From positions 1 to 64,000 of the forward strand of contig CAVXTT010000001.1 of NCBI GenBank assembly GCA_963764685.1: a stretch of 64,000 bases of DNA, read 5' to 3'. Each line of letters starts with the position of its first letter. Positions within the stretch are counted from its first letter, which is position 1. The notes beneath the pieces are model-generated. The model worked only from the letters and a program-made list of their open reading frames with translations, ran no database searches and was not told where the DNA came from. The DNA comes from CAVXTT01 sp963764685. Lineage in GTDB: Bacteria; Bacteroidota; Ignavibacteria; Ignavibacteriales; Ignavibacteriaceae. Below, piece after piece: positions 8,918-18,276 of this stretch. The position numbers and the translations under genes are program-made.

Positions 8918-10632
8918 TTAATATTGTCCTCAAGGATTTTCGGGAAAAACATTTTAAAGGAAGTTCCTTTTCCCTTTATTGATTCAGCAGTTATTGTGCC
9001 GTTGTGTCTTGTCATAATTGCACGGGCGATTGATAAGCCCAGTCCCGTTCCGTTTGAATTAAGTTTAGTGCTGAAGAATGGAGTGAATATTTTATCGACT
9101 TCACCGGGTAAAATACCTTTGCCTTCATCTTTTACTGTTACCATTACTCCTTCTATATCATTGCTGCAGCAATTTATACCGAAGGTAATTTTACCGCTGC
9201 TGAAGGATGCATCAACGGCATTGTTGATAACATTTATAAAAACCTGTTCCACCTGGCGATAATCAGCCATTACATAAGGGATATGATCTTCATATTCTTT
9301 TAATACACTAACTTGTTTTGCCCTGAACCGGTGACCCAGAAGATAAATACATTCGTCAAGCAGATGTTTTAAATTTACGGGTTCAGGATTAAACGGCATC
9401 CTTTGAGAATAATTAAGAAGGCTCCTGGTATAATCACTGATCCTCTTGGTTTGTCTTTTAATCAGTTGTAAAACCTCACTGATATTTTCAGGTTCTTTAC
9501 CCGATAGCAGAATACTGTCTGCATGAGCAGCAATAATTCCTGCAGGTGTATTTATTTCGTGGGCAACCGAGTCCACAAGTTCACCTATAGAAGCCAGTTT
9601 GGATGCCTGGTTAAGCTGCTCCTGGTAAGTCTGCACCTCTTCAATATTCTTCCTGGCTTCTTCAGCAAGGATTCTTTTGAGATTTATGTAATAAATAATA
9701 AGACTAAAAAGGATAATAACCGCCAGGATAATAAAACCAAGTATAAAGAAGACCTGGAACCTGTTTCTCAGATTTTCCGTAACCTTGGGAACAGATGCTG
9801 ATAAAACCAGCACCCACTTCTGATCCCGAATGACAATCGGGAAATAGGTCATCAGCTTAGGCGGTTCATCTTTAATTACCCGGTACTCACTTGAGGAAGC
9901 AGTGTCTGATTTAAGCATCGAATGCTGCATATCGAAGGAAATATGGCATTCGTAACACTCTTCGGTAGTTTTATTAATAGAATAAAACAGCATCTCCTGA
10001 TGCTGGGGATGATATATTAATGTACCGGAGGAATCAATAATAAATGCAAAATCCTCTTTGCTCAGTTTTAGTGGTTTTATATACTGCTCAATAAGGGAAT
10101 TGAAATCGAGTATATAACCCAGGTAGCCCCTCATTTTAGAAACGGGAACCAGTATCTGGAAGTAAATGTTCTTGTTGTCTTCAGTTTTCTGATCCCTTGA
10201 AACTTCTGAAACTATATAATCATTTTTATTCTTGCTCTTATAAAGATTAATTGAATTGGCGATTGAAAGTCTGCTCCAATCTGGTATGCTTTGTCCCGAT
10301 GAATATAATAATCTGCCGGATGTATCCGCCAAAAACATAGAGCGGATAATACCGGAGTTATTTGAATGAATATCTCCGGTAAATTGGAGTGAACTTAGTT
10401 TAAGATTTTTTATTTCCGGATATTCGGAAAGAAATCTCAGATCATTTGCAAGGTGATCTATAAAATAAGTAATACCTGATGCTGCATTTTTTGCCATCTC
10501 CAGCTGCTGCATTTTGTAATCATTTTTCTCACCATCAAGTGTGCTGGTATAAATTTCAACAATAAGGAATGAGAATAAAATTACAAATACCAGGGTACCC
10601 GATATGATCCAGTATTTTTTAACATTATCCAT
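8914..10632 (-). CDS. membrane sensor histidine kinase with periplasmic haem-c motif
   Basis: A 572-residue kinase: membrane helix (8-27), long periplasmic sensor of Cache-like character (28-293) containing C-Y-E-C-H at 226-230, second membrane helix (about 294-316), HisKA domain with H358 in S-V-A-H-E-I-N-T-P, and an HATPase domain (N-box near 467-476, D-E-G-K-G at 502-506, G-T-G-L-G-L at 528-533). The CXXCH motif faces the compartment where c-type haem is attached, so a covalent haem that senses redox state or a gas is a strong inference. I prefer the ATG at 10632; an upstream TTG would add 13 residues. It pairs with the overlapping NtrC-type regulator. Confidence 0.92.
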   Translation of the reverse strand: MDNVKKYWIISGTLVFVILFSFLIVEIYTSTLDGEKNDYKMQQLEMAKNAASGITYFIDHLANDLRFLSEYPEIKNLKLSSLQFTGDIHSNNSGIIRSMFLADTSGRLLYSSGQSIPDWSRLSIANSINLYKSKNKNDYIVSEVSRDQKTEDNKNIYFQILVPVSKMRGYLGYILDFNSLIEQYIKPLKLSKEDFAFIIDSSGTLIYHPQHQEMLFYSINKTTEECYECHISFDMQHSMLKSDTASSSEYRVIKDEPPKLMTYFPIVIRDQKWVLVLSASVPKVTENLRNRFQVFFILGFIILAVIILFSLIIYYINLKRILAEEARKNIEEVQTYQEQLNQASKLASIGELVDSVAHEINTPAGIIAAHADSILLSGKEPENISEVLQLIKRQTKRISDYTRSLLNYSQRMPFNPEPVNLKHLLDECIYLLGHRFRAKQVSVLKEYEDHIPYVMADYRQVEQVFINVINNAVDASFSSGKITFGINCCSNDIEGVMVTVKDEGKGILPGEVDKIFTPFFSTKLNSNGTGLGLSIARAIMTRHNGTITAESIKGKGTSFKMFFPKILEDNIK

Positions 10633-10717
10633 TTTCTGAGCTATAATACCCAAAAAGCTAAAAATGTACAATCATATAGTTTATAACAATGTCGTATTGA
10701 GGCTATGCTGTCCTGTT

Positions 10718-10799
10718 AAATAAAAAACCGGCATACAAGCGCCGGTTTTTAGAGTTTCCCCTCTCTTTGAACTATTGAGTACAGATAATGTAACCTGCA
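10718..10799 (-). ncRNA. candidate small RNA 1 (tandem pair, minus strand)
   Basis: Inferred transcript of about 80 bases. It starts a few bases after a TAnnTTT-type -7 element (10805-10812) that lies 18 bases after a conserved 27-bp box, and ends in a strong terminator: AAAAACCGGC-8 nt-GCCGGTTTTT plus a T-tract (10750-10718 on the minus strand). An internal hairpin AGAG-GGGAAA-CTCT precedes the terminator. No open reading frame of note. Its layout matches the second unit 210 bases upstream. Confidence 0.5.
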
Positions 10800-10804
10800 C
10801 ATCT

Positions 10805-10857
10805 TAAAATTATTCTACAGTGTTTCCTTTATCTACCGTACAATTACCATTTTTTAA
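10805..10857 (-). promoter_or_regulatory. conserved box plus -7 element of small RNA unit 1
   Basis: The 27-bp box occupies 10831-10857 and contains ATGGTA-ATTGT-ACGGTA, a direct repeat with an 11-bp period. The -7-like element TAATTTTA is 18 bases further along. The box covers the place of the -33 element, as expected for an activated promoter. Confidence 0.45.
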
Positions 10858-10926
10858 GGAGTAAATTTCTACCTTATTTTTGATGAAGATAAAGTTAAAG
10901 GTCCCATCCAAATGAAATTTCCTTTA

Positions 10927-11009
10927 AAATAAAAAGGACCGGCAGGTAACTGCCGGTCACTTTCCCTCCTACCAAACTAAAGAATGTTCGGTTAGTACCA
11001 TTCTTTACA
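10927..11009 (-). ncRNA. candidate small RNA 2 (tandem pair, minus strand)
   Basis: Inferred transcript of about 83 bases. It follows a perfect TACATTTG -7 element (11014-11021) located 19 bases after the second copy of the 27-bp box. It folds into a first hairpin AAAGAATG...CATTCTTT, a G-rich GGAGGGAAAGTG linker shared in form with unit 1, and a terminator GACCGGCAG-ttac-CTGCCGGTC followed by CTTTTTATTTT. No coding sequence is evident. Confidence 0.5.
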
Positions 11010-11013
11010 CTTC

Positions 11014-11067
11014 CAAATGTATAATCATAAGTCTGTAAAAATCTACCGTACAATTACCGTTTTTTAA
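11014..11067 (-). promoter_or_regulatory. conserved box plus -7 element of small RNA unit 2
   Basis: The second copy of the box (11041-11067) differs from the first at one base and holds the exact direct repeat ACGGTA-ATTGT-ACGGTA (11-bp spacing, one helical turn). TACATTTG follows at the same distance as in unit 1. Confidence 0.5.
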
Positions 11068-11119
11068 AAAAATATTTCGGCACCTTGAAGGGAGATTCCC
11101 GTTTTTGATTAAATATTCC

Positions 11120-11150
11120 TTTGAAATAAGGAACTGTTATACTATGTTTT
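11120..11150 (+). promoter_or_regulatory. candidate promoter for the LuxR-type regulator
   Basis: TTTG at 11120-11123, 19 bases, then TATGTTTT at 11143-11150: a near match to the Bacteroidota -33/-7 promoter. It lies about 120 bases before the start codon of the response regulator. Confidence 0.4.
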
Positions 11151-11272
11151 ACCCGGAAATTATCTTAAAATTAAGCTTTTTAAAGATTGCCCATATTAAA
11201 TAGCACTAGATAAAGCGAACTGCTGAAAAACTCATCATTTTTCAGATAAGTTAAGCCTATCAACAAAATAAA

Positions 11273-11953
11273 ATGGATACACTAGAAAAAATAACCATCC
11301 TTATTGCAGATGATCATTCTTTAGTCCGTAAAGGAATTATAAGTATGTTCAATGCCAATGAGGGAATTGAATTTGTTGATGAGGCTTCAAATGGTGAAGA
11401 GTTGATAGAAAAGTATCAGATCACTAATCCCGATCTGATATTGGTCGATATCTCGATGCCCGGCATTGGGGGAATTGAGGCAGTGAAGATCCTTATTGAA
11501 AAAGGATTTAATCCAAAGGCTTTGTTTTTAACGATGGATTCGTATGATGAAAACAAATACCGTTGTTATACACTTGGCGGAATGGGTTTAGTGGGAAAGG
11601 ACGCATCGAAGGAAGAATTATTGAAGGCAATCTGCTTAATCCATTGGGGGAAAAAATACTTTGGTCCCGATTGGAACGATAAAAAACTGGAAGAGCTTGC
11701 TCAAAAGTACGGAACGAATTTTAATAAAGATCGATTTGAGAATACTTCAGTATTTCTAACCAGGCGGGAAAAGGTCATTTTAACTTTTATCGGGGAAGGT
11801 TTCTCAAGTAACCAGATCGCAGATAAATTATGCCTCGGCAAAAGAACTATTGATTCATACCGCCGCTCACTTCTCAGAAAACTGAACCTTAACTCTCTCT
11901 CTGAATTAATTATTTATGCAACAAAAAACTATAGGAATTTAAGTACTTCTTAA
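11273..11953 (+). CDS. LuxR/NarL-type response regulator
   Basis: A 226-residue two-component regulator. The receiver domain (about 7-125) has the acidic pair near Asp13-Asp14 and phospho-acceptor Asp59 in L-V-D-I-S-M-P; the C-terminal LuxR helix-turn-helix (about 165-215) contains F-S-S-N-Q-I-A and the recognition segment G-K-R-T-I-D-S-Y-R. No histidine kinase is adjacent on this strand; the partner may be encoded elsewhere or be the kinase across the small RNA region. A terminator follows directly. Its position next to the twin small RNA units makes it a candidate controller of them, which is inference only. Confidence 0.9.
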   Translation: MDTLEKITILIADDHSLVRKGIISMFNANEGIEFVDEASNGEELIEKYQITNPDLILVDISMPGIGGIEAVKILIEKGFNPKALFLTMDSYDENKYRCYTLGGMGLVGKDASKEELLKAICLIHWGKKYFGPDWNDKKLEELAQKYGTNFNKDRFENTSVFLTRREKVILTFIGEGFSSNQIADKLCLGKRTIDSYRRSLLRKLNLNSLSELIIYATKNYRNLSTS

Positions 11954-11967
11954 CCTTAGACATGAAT

Positions 11968-11995
11968 AAAAAAACCGGGCGTACCCGGTTTTTAT
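11968..11995 (+). terminator. terminator after the response regulator
   Basis: AAAAACCGGG-cgt-CCCGGTTTTT type hairpin with flanking A and T runs, so it can act on both strands. The convergent T9SS gene ends just beyond it. Confidence 0.85.
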
Positions 11996-12015
11996 AATAA
12001 TAGTTTTGTATAATA

Positions 12016-14019
12016 TTATTTCAACAGTATCATTTTCCTTATTGAATTAAAATCTCCGGCATTCATACGACAGTAGTAAACACCGGCTGCCAGGTCTGTC
12101 CCGTCAAAATAAATTTTATAATTACCGGCTGCCTTGTTACCATCAACTAATACTTTTACTTCCCTTCCCAGCAGATCAAATATTTTTATAGTGACTTTCT
12201 TATCAGCCGGGACAGAATAATTTATTACTGTACCGGGATTAAAAGGATTAGGGTAATTCTGTTCAAGCATATAGCTTGCCGCTGTTCCGGTTATAACTTC
12301 CAGTTCTTCAGAATAGCTGAATGATCCGCTAAAATCGGATTGCTTCAACCTGTAAGAATATGTCCTTGATGATAATGCCTGATCAGTAAAAATGTATGAA
12401 GTGGTTTCCGTTGAATTTCCTTTACCTGCAACAAATCCTAAGGATATCCAGTCTGAATTGGAACTTTGAGTTTTCCTCTGAATATCAAAGCCGTAATTAT
12501 TTAATTCTGACGCTGTTGACCATTTCAGGATAACTGTATTCCCCTGAACCTCTGAAGTAAATGAGATCATTTCTACAGGAGTTACAGGGTTACCCAATTG
12601 CCCGCCTGGGTTTATATCCTGTGCATAAATTCCTTCATCGATTCTTCTGTCGCCCCAGGCTAATTTGCAGTTTCCAAAAACATCGGAAGTAACATCAAGA
12701 TGAAGTTTTTCCTGTGTGGGATTTGAGAGAGTAACAAAAGAACCGGGCCATAGAAATTGTCCGTCAAAGTTACAGGCAAATCCCATAGTTTTTGTACTCA
12801 ACCCCGATCCGTTACTTTCCAGGTAGAAGACATAAGCTCTGTCGCTTCCTATTTTTGTATTAACATTGCTGATGCTGAGAGTAAATGGTGCACTCAGATC
12901 CTTAAATACTTTAGCATTATCTCCCCATAGTCTTGCACCTGAGGGAGAAAGCTTTTGTCCCATTATACCGTTTTGATTTTGATCCGGCTCTGTTTCCATC
13001 CAGAAGACATAGGCGTTTTCTCCTACAGGATCGAAAGATACAACCGGATTATATTTCTGCCGTGACGGAGCAAGGGATGCTTCGGCACCGTTAAGGGGAT
13101 AGTAGAACGTACTATCAGAAGCGACTCTTTGCACAAATGCACTTTGGAGATTATTATTATCCCGGTCATCGTGCCAGGACATTAAAGCACCATTTAAGCC
13201 ATCAGAGATCACTTCCGGTACCGAAAATGCAGCTATCTTTCCTAAATTCTGAATATATATTCCATCGGTCCCCCACAATTTGGTTCCTGATGAATTTAAT
13301 TTCTGAGCTCTGAGTTTTACTGTTTGCGCAGGGAAAGAACCAGTTGTTGCTGTATGGAGAAGGAGCACCGAGTTATTATCTGATTTCACCAGTGCAGGGT
13401 AATTGAAACCTTCTGTAATCCCCTGAAGCAGAATTGGATTTGTGCCCCAAAGTTTTATGCCGTCTGATGACAATTTCTGCAGACCGATCTTATATGGATT
13501 TGTAGCAACGATCCAGGCGAATACATATCCGCCATCATCTGTTTGCACTACTTTACCATTAGGCTGAAAATCAGATGTCGTATTAAGTGTTACACCATTG
13601 CTTCCCCATAAGAATGTACCGGTGGGACTTATTTTATAGGCAAATACATTTAGATTGCCGGCATCCCGTATATCGCTGAATATCAAAATTGCATTATCCG
13701 AGGCATCGCAAATAAGACTGTAATCCACCAGTGAGCTCATTTGGGGATTGCTGCTGATCAATAAACCGTTCGGATCCCATTGTTTATACCCAAGCTGATC
13801 TAATCTTTGAAGATATACACAATATTCTCCTGACCTGTTATCAAACCAGCTTATATAGCAGCCTCCGTCAGATGTTGAAGCAATTTTGGGAGTTGACTGC
13901 GCGCCTGTCAAATCGCAGATCATTAAATTTGTGGTTGGATCATTTATCCACTGGGCGGGTAATTCAGCTGCAGCAAGAATTATTATTAAGGTAAAAAGTA
14001 ATCTTTGGAAGGAATACAT
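12016..14019 (-). CDS. T9SS-exported surface protein (667 aa)
   Basis: Begins with a signal peptide (about 1-22, ending PAQ) and a GGAGG ribosome-binding site. The central part (about 25-470) repeats a motif of the form G-x-x-L-W-G-x-N and D-G-G-x-x-F-x-W every 50-60 residues, consistent with a beta-propeller. A fibronectin-III-like segment (about 480-570) follows, then a type A T9SS sorting domain with N-Y-P-N-P-F-N-P and a terminal G-V-Y-Y-x-R-M...K-x-I-L-L-K. It would be secreted and attached to the cell surface. No enzyme motif is seen. The two genes upstream on this strand encode similar exported proteins. Confidence 0.8.
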   Translation of the reverse strand: MYSFQRLLFTLIIILAAAELPAQWINDPTTNLMICDLTGAQSTPKIASTSDGGCYISWFDNRSGEYCVYLQRLDQLGYKQWDPNGLLISSNPQMSSLVDYSLICDASDNAILIFSDIRDAGNLNVFAYKISPTGTFLWGSNGVTLNTTSDFQPNGKVVQTDDGGYVFAWIVATNPYKIGLQKLSSDGIKLWGTNPILLQGITEGFNYPALVKSDNNSVLLLHTATTGSFPAQTVKLRAQKLNSSGTKLWGTDGIYIQNLGKIAAFSVPEVISDGLNGALMSWHDDRDNNNLQSAFVQRVASDSTFYYPLNGAEASLAPSRQKYNPVVSFDPVGENAYVFWMETEPDQNQNGIMGQKLSPSGARLWGDNAKVFKDLSAPFTLSISNVNTKIGSDRAYVFYLESNGSGLSTKTMGFACNFDGQFLWPGSFVTLSNPTQEKLHLDVTSDVFGNCKLAWGDRRIDEGIYAQDINPGGQLGNPVTPVEMISFTSEVQGNTVILKWSTASELNNYGFDIQRKTQSSNSDWISLGFVAGKGNSTETTSYIFTDQALSSRTYSYRLKQSDFSGSFSYSEELEVITGTAASYMLEQNYPNPFNPGTVINYSVPADKKVTIKIFDLLGREVKVLVDGNKAAGNYKIYFDGTDLAAGVYYCRMNAGDFNSIRKMILLK

Positions 14020-14086
14020 ACGAACCTCCGAAATTGGAATAACAAAACTAATAAATAATAAACTGCTTTATAACAAGTAAAGCAAA

Positions 14087-17000
14087 TTATTTCAAAACCA
14101 TTAACTTTTTAGAGCTCATAAATGATTCAGTCTTCAACTGATATATATAAACTCCGCTTGCAAGATCCGCAGCATTGAACTGAACTGCGTATTTGCCCGC
14201 CTGCTGCTTTGAGTTAACAAGTTCTTTGACTTTTCTTCCTAAAACATCATAAATAATTAAAGAAACATTTCCTGAAACAGGAAGATCATATTTTATAGTT
14301 GTAACCGGATTGAACGGATTAGGATAATTCTGATATAATGCAAACTTAGCTGGTGCAATCTCATTGCCTGATTCAATAGCCGAGGCACCCCTGGTTTGTA
14401 TTAACTCACCTAATTTATCAGTATACTCAGAAAGATCATTAACAATGTATTTACCGGCTATTCCTTTATTCATTGTGCTGTCTTCGGGTAAAAGTAATGC
14501 AGTGGTAAGCGCATCTATCTGTCTATAAAAAGCAATATCAGTATTGGGGTTTTGCTGAGCAATAACATCGAAGTTATTTATTGCTGTAAGATAATCTTCG
14601 GCTGAGACGAGACACAAATCGTATAAATGAGTTAGGGTCCCAATCATTAAGCTATCTGTCTGATTCCCGGCCTTATCAAGATAAAACTCTTTTAACTGGT
14701 AAAATGAGGCTGCAGGGTTATCCATCAAGTTTGCTAGTGTAAACAACCGGGTATATGCCTGAAGGCTTGCCCTGCTGTTTCCATAATTCTGAATTATCCA
14801 ATCGTATTCTTGTTTTGCCTGGGAATACTGGTTATGATAATAATAATTATTTGCTGATGCGTACCTTGTTTCTATTTCCGGTAAATCCGATGGGGGAACC
14901 TCTCCTGTTGAATATAATGTATCATATGCTTCCCCATAGGAATCAGCAAGAATTAGCTCACCGCTGCCGGGGGAGAAAATACAAGGTTCAGATAAGTAGT
15001 CTAAATAGTGTATGACGATTTCTTCCCCAAAACGGCCTGTTGGATCATTACCATAAACAGGATGCCGGCCCCAGTAGTTCCTGTTCGCGCTTATCTCCGG
15101 TACTCGTATTCCATCAATTAAATACAAATAACAGCTTTCTTCTCTGTCATCAGCAATTGTATTGCACCCTTTTTCCAGATTAATCGAAGATTCCACAAGA
15201 TAAAGCTCACTGTAATTAGTAAAATAGCAATCACCATTCTCCCTTATAGTATTATAACCTGACAAGGGAAATTCCTCCTCACCGGTGAATGCTTCACTCA
15301 GGTCAGGGTTTGAATTATTGTTAATTAAAATCCCATACTGATGATTTTCTGTTATTGTATTTGCACCAATTTTAGGTGAAGAACTGCCGAGCTCAATTCC
15401 GTTTTTATGATATTGAATTGAGTTTAACCTCATTTCTCCATTACTGGATACACTCAAAATACCTGAACCGGGACTTGATACTCCCTGAGCGGTTAGAACA
15501 TTGTTTATTACAGAGGGGTAATTAACCTGATTCACCCAAATGCCCACACAATCTAAAGGTGTCCCCTCATATGCTGTAATTACATTATCTTTGATAAGTC
15601 CTTCTTTCCCGTGGCTTAATGAAATTCCGAGGAAAGTATAGTTTAGAATTGAATTATTCGTAATTCCAACGCGATAATCACTTGAATTATTAACTGAAAT
15701 CCCTGTACGGTAATTATTAATATTTGTTAATTCAATTTTAAGTGCAGAGAATTGATGACCTCCATATCCTATTGAAATTCCCACTCCGTTATTCCCCCCT
15801 CCTCCATTGATAGTGCAATTAGAAATCTGTATGTCTTCAGTATAAGAAGGTTGATTGTATTCTAATTCTGAAAGATCGGAAAGGCCGTGCTTAATACCAT
15901 TTACAAAATTGTTTACCTGACATTCCAAGATTTGAGTTGATTTATTGTTAGCTATTCCTATTCCTGTCACTGATATTGAGTCATTTGAGATCGTATTTCT
16001 TAATAAAGTAAGCAAATTAAATCCCTGATACTGTAATCCGTAATTTGCACTTTTAATCGAAATAGTGTTATCTGTGAAATTAATATTAACATTCTGATTG
16101 TTACTTACATTAAAAATATTTGGGCCGTAGCAGTTTAGTATTCTCGAATTGGAGATTAAAAGCAAGCGAGGTATTTGTATACTTTCTTGGATTTTAAGTA
16201 GAATACGACCTCCATTAATAGTTGCATACTGCATCAGAAGAGTATCGCTATCAACACAAGAAAGATAATTTGGGCCCATACTGCAATTGATTTCAATATT
16301 ATTGTTTATCGTTCCAATTAGTTTCACTTTACCGCCTAATTGAAAATTCCCCGAAGATTCTAAATTCATAATTACACCTTGTTCGGCTATTAATTCGCCA
16401 TAATTATAGAAAGAAGAAGCTCCGCTGACGTTTAAAGTACTGCCATCTTTAAGTTCAAGTTTACCCCCTGAACTTATTTTGCAATAAACCGTATCCCCTA
16501 GATATAAAGTTGCACCTTGGAGAACTTCGGCTATTCCATTTATTTCTATACTATTCTGACCATTAAAAAAAGTTGAATAATCTTCATCAAAAACAATACT
16601 GCCGTTAACAGTTAATCGTGAGCGATTTCGGAAATTTATTATTGAATTATTGCCTCTAATTAATTGAGATCCTTCCTCCAGTCTTAACTCTGATAATCCT
16701 TCAAAGTAAACTACAGACCCTGCTGCTATAGTCAGTGTTCCGCTAACAATCAATTGGGCATTACGTCGGAAATAAACATCAGCTGTTTCAGATATAGTTA
16801 AGGTTACCCCCTCCTCAATAATAATATCACAGTCGTAGTTGCGCGATTCTAAAATAGTATCCTGCGAAATTACAATTGGATCGCACGGGTATGCGATTCT
16901 GGTAAGTGGGTCACCGACAACTACATTATCACCTCTTAAAATCGACATCCCTAAATAGGCGGATTCCACAAAATTATACCCCAAGGCATATGACGGAAAC

Positions 17001-18229
17001 ATTATTGAGTTTTGTACAATCCGAGAAGGTTGTGGTTCAAAGGAATGGGCAACACCGCATGTGCCTCCTTTCATAATAAGTTCTCCCACGATTCCATGAA
17101 GATTATATGGCTTCCGAATAATAGGCCAGGTGCCCAAAGAGTATCCATTAAAACTCTCTGCAGTATTAAAGATGCAACCATCGGCGTATGAAAAGCTAAG
17201 AAGTGAATCGATATAATTAGGCGGCCAGTTTTGATGGACACCTTCGGAACTATATGTCATAATGGGTCTGTCATGATCTATTATATTTAATGCTGTTTTT
17301 TCAAACAAAATATTGGTTATTCCTAGCTGATTGAATATTATTTCGGTTGCATTTGCTTGACCCAAAAGGTAAGGTATGCCAGTATCAGGATTGGGATGAG
17401 CATCTATAAACCAATCATATCCCTGTGAATTTATTGCATTAACAGATCTGTCAATCATAGCAGTGATGTCTTCGTATCTTGGCGCTGTAAGGTGTGTAAC
17501 TAGGTATGAAAGAGTCGCAGTCCGTTGCTGCCCATCAATGTTAATAGTAGTTTTATATACGTTTGGAACAAAATTCTTATCCATAGAAAAATGGGGGTCA
17601 GCATTAAAGTAAGGATTCATTAGTTCATAACCCGGGTTTTCACAATCATTCGGATTAGAATAGAAATAATCCAAAAGAGCGTCAGGGTCATTTATTGTTT
17701 CACCTAGAAAACATAACAACCTGTCTAATACCACATTTTTGTTTTTACTCCAGCCTCCATTATCTGTTCTTGCTAGAATTCTAAATGGTATTCCTTTACA
17801 CAAAACAATGTATCTTATTGTATTTTTTAGGGTATCCCCGTTAACCACTGTCGTGTTAAGATAATTTGCTAACGGTTTTGCTATTTTTTCATTAAAATAT
17901 ATCCAGGCGTGTTTTGTTGCGCACTGAGTGTTATTCGTTACATTATTACTATCACTGATTGTCTCTAATTGCTGTTCTATTTTTATATAATGGGATTCCC
18001 AAGTCAAGGTGTCGGTTACCCATTCATTTTGTAAACCATTTAATGCAACAATATTACTTGGAGGCACTCCTCGCCTTAATCTATAGTACTCTTTAACATT
18101 TTCCGATGTGTTATCTAAAGAGTTATATACAACTAACACGTGCGAAGAATCGGGAAGACTTGTTTGTGCCGTTAGTGGACTTAAACAAAGGAGAAATACG
18201 AACGAAATAAGATGCAGCGTCTTTTTCAT
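14087..18229 (-). CDS. TIGR03790-type surface protein with beta-helix and T9SS sorting domain
   Basis: A 1380-residue exported protein. After the signal peptide (1-21) comes a region of about 430 residues resembling TIGR03790 proteins (V-L-V-V-Y-N start, E-Y-Y-x-x-R-R-G-V-P, and Y-I-V-L-C-K-G-I-P-F). Residues of about 450-1100 form a long parallel beta-helix of short N-rich turns with repeated I-x-x-N and G-I-x-I patterns. A helical TPR-like stretch and a T9SS sorting domain (N-Y-P-N-P-F-N-P, end K-K-L-M-V-L-K) close it. The start has a GGAG site. Such proteins are displayed on the cell surface; the role is unknown, with carbohydrate or adhesion functions possible. Confidence 0.8.
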   Translation of the reverse strand: MKKTLHLISFVFLLCLSPLTAQTSLPDSSHVLVVYNSLDNTSENVKEYYRLRRGVPPSNIVALNGLQNEWVTDTLTWESHYIKIEQQLETISDSNNVTNNTQCATKHAWIYFNEKIAKPLANYLNTTVVNGDTLKNTIRYIVLCKGIPFRILARTDNGGWSKNKNVVLDRLLCFLGETINDPDALLDYFYSNPNDCENPGYELMNPYFNADPHFSMDKNFVPNVYKTTINIDGQQRTATLSYLVTHLTAPRYEDITAMIDRSVNAINSQGYDWFIDAHPNPDTGIPYLLGQANATEIIFNQLGITNILFEKTALNIIDHDRPIMTYSSEGVHQNWPPNYIDSLLSFSYADGCIFNTAESFNGYSLGTWPIIRKPYNLHGIVGELIMKGGTCGVAHSFEPQPSRIVQNSIMFPSYALGYNFVESAYLGMSILRGDNVVVGDPLTRIAYPCDPIVISQDTILESRNYDCDIIIEEGVTLTISETADVYFRRNAQLIVSGTLTIAAGSVVYFEGLSELRLEEGSQLIRGNNSIINFRNRSRLTVNGSIVFDEDYSTFFNGQNSIEINGIAEVLQGATLYLGDTVYCKISSGGKLELKDGSTLNVSGASSFYNYGELIAEQGVIMNLESSGNFQLGGKVKLIGTINNNIEINCSMGPNYLSCVDSDTLLMQYATINGGRILLKIQESIQIPRLLLISNSRILNCYGPNIFNVSNNQNVNINFTDNTISIKSANYGLQYQGFNLLTLLRNTISNDSISVTGIGIANNKSTQILECQVNNFVNGIKHGLSDLSELEYNQPSYTEDIQISNCTINGGGGNNGVGISIGYGGHQFSALKIELTNINNYRTGISVNNSSDYRVGITNNSILNYTFLGISLSHGKEGLIKDNVITAYEGTPLDCVGIWVNQVNYPSVINNVLTAQGVSSPGSGILSVSSNGEMRLNSIQYHKNGIELGSSSPKIGANTITENHQYGILINNNSNPDLSEAFTGEEEFPLSGYNTIRENGDCYFTNYSELYLVESSINLEKGCNTIADDREESCYLYLIDGIRVPEISANRNYWGRHPVYGNDPTGRFGEEIVIHYLDYLSEPCIFSPGSGELILADSYGEAYDTLYSTGEVPPSDLPEIETRYASANNYYYHNQYSQAKQEYDWIIQNYGNSRASLQAYTRLFTLANLMDNPAASFYQLKEFYLDKAGNQTDSLMIGTLTHLYDLCLVSAEDYLTAINNFDVIAQQNPNTDIAFYRQIDALTTALLLPEDSTMNKGIAGKYIVNDLSEYTDKLGELIQTRGASAIESGNEIAPAKFALYQNYPNPFNPVTTIKYDLPVSGNVSLIIYDVLGRKVKELVNSKQQAGKYAVQFNAADLASGVYIYQLKTESFMSSKKLMVLK

Positions 18230-18276
18230 AAATGTACTCCCTTTAATAAAGGATAAGTTTTATATACTGAACTTGT

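Noticed and set aside
11090..11270. Third small RNA unit upstream of units 1 and 2
   Set aside because: Small hairpins (TTCCTT...AAGGAA, GGGA...TCCC) occur, but neither the 27-bp box nor a clear terminator is present.
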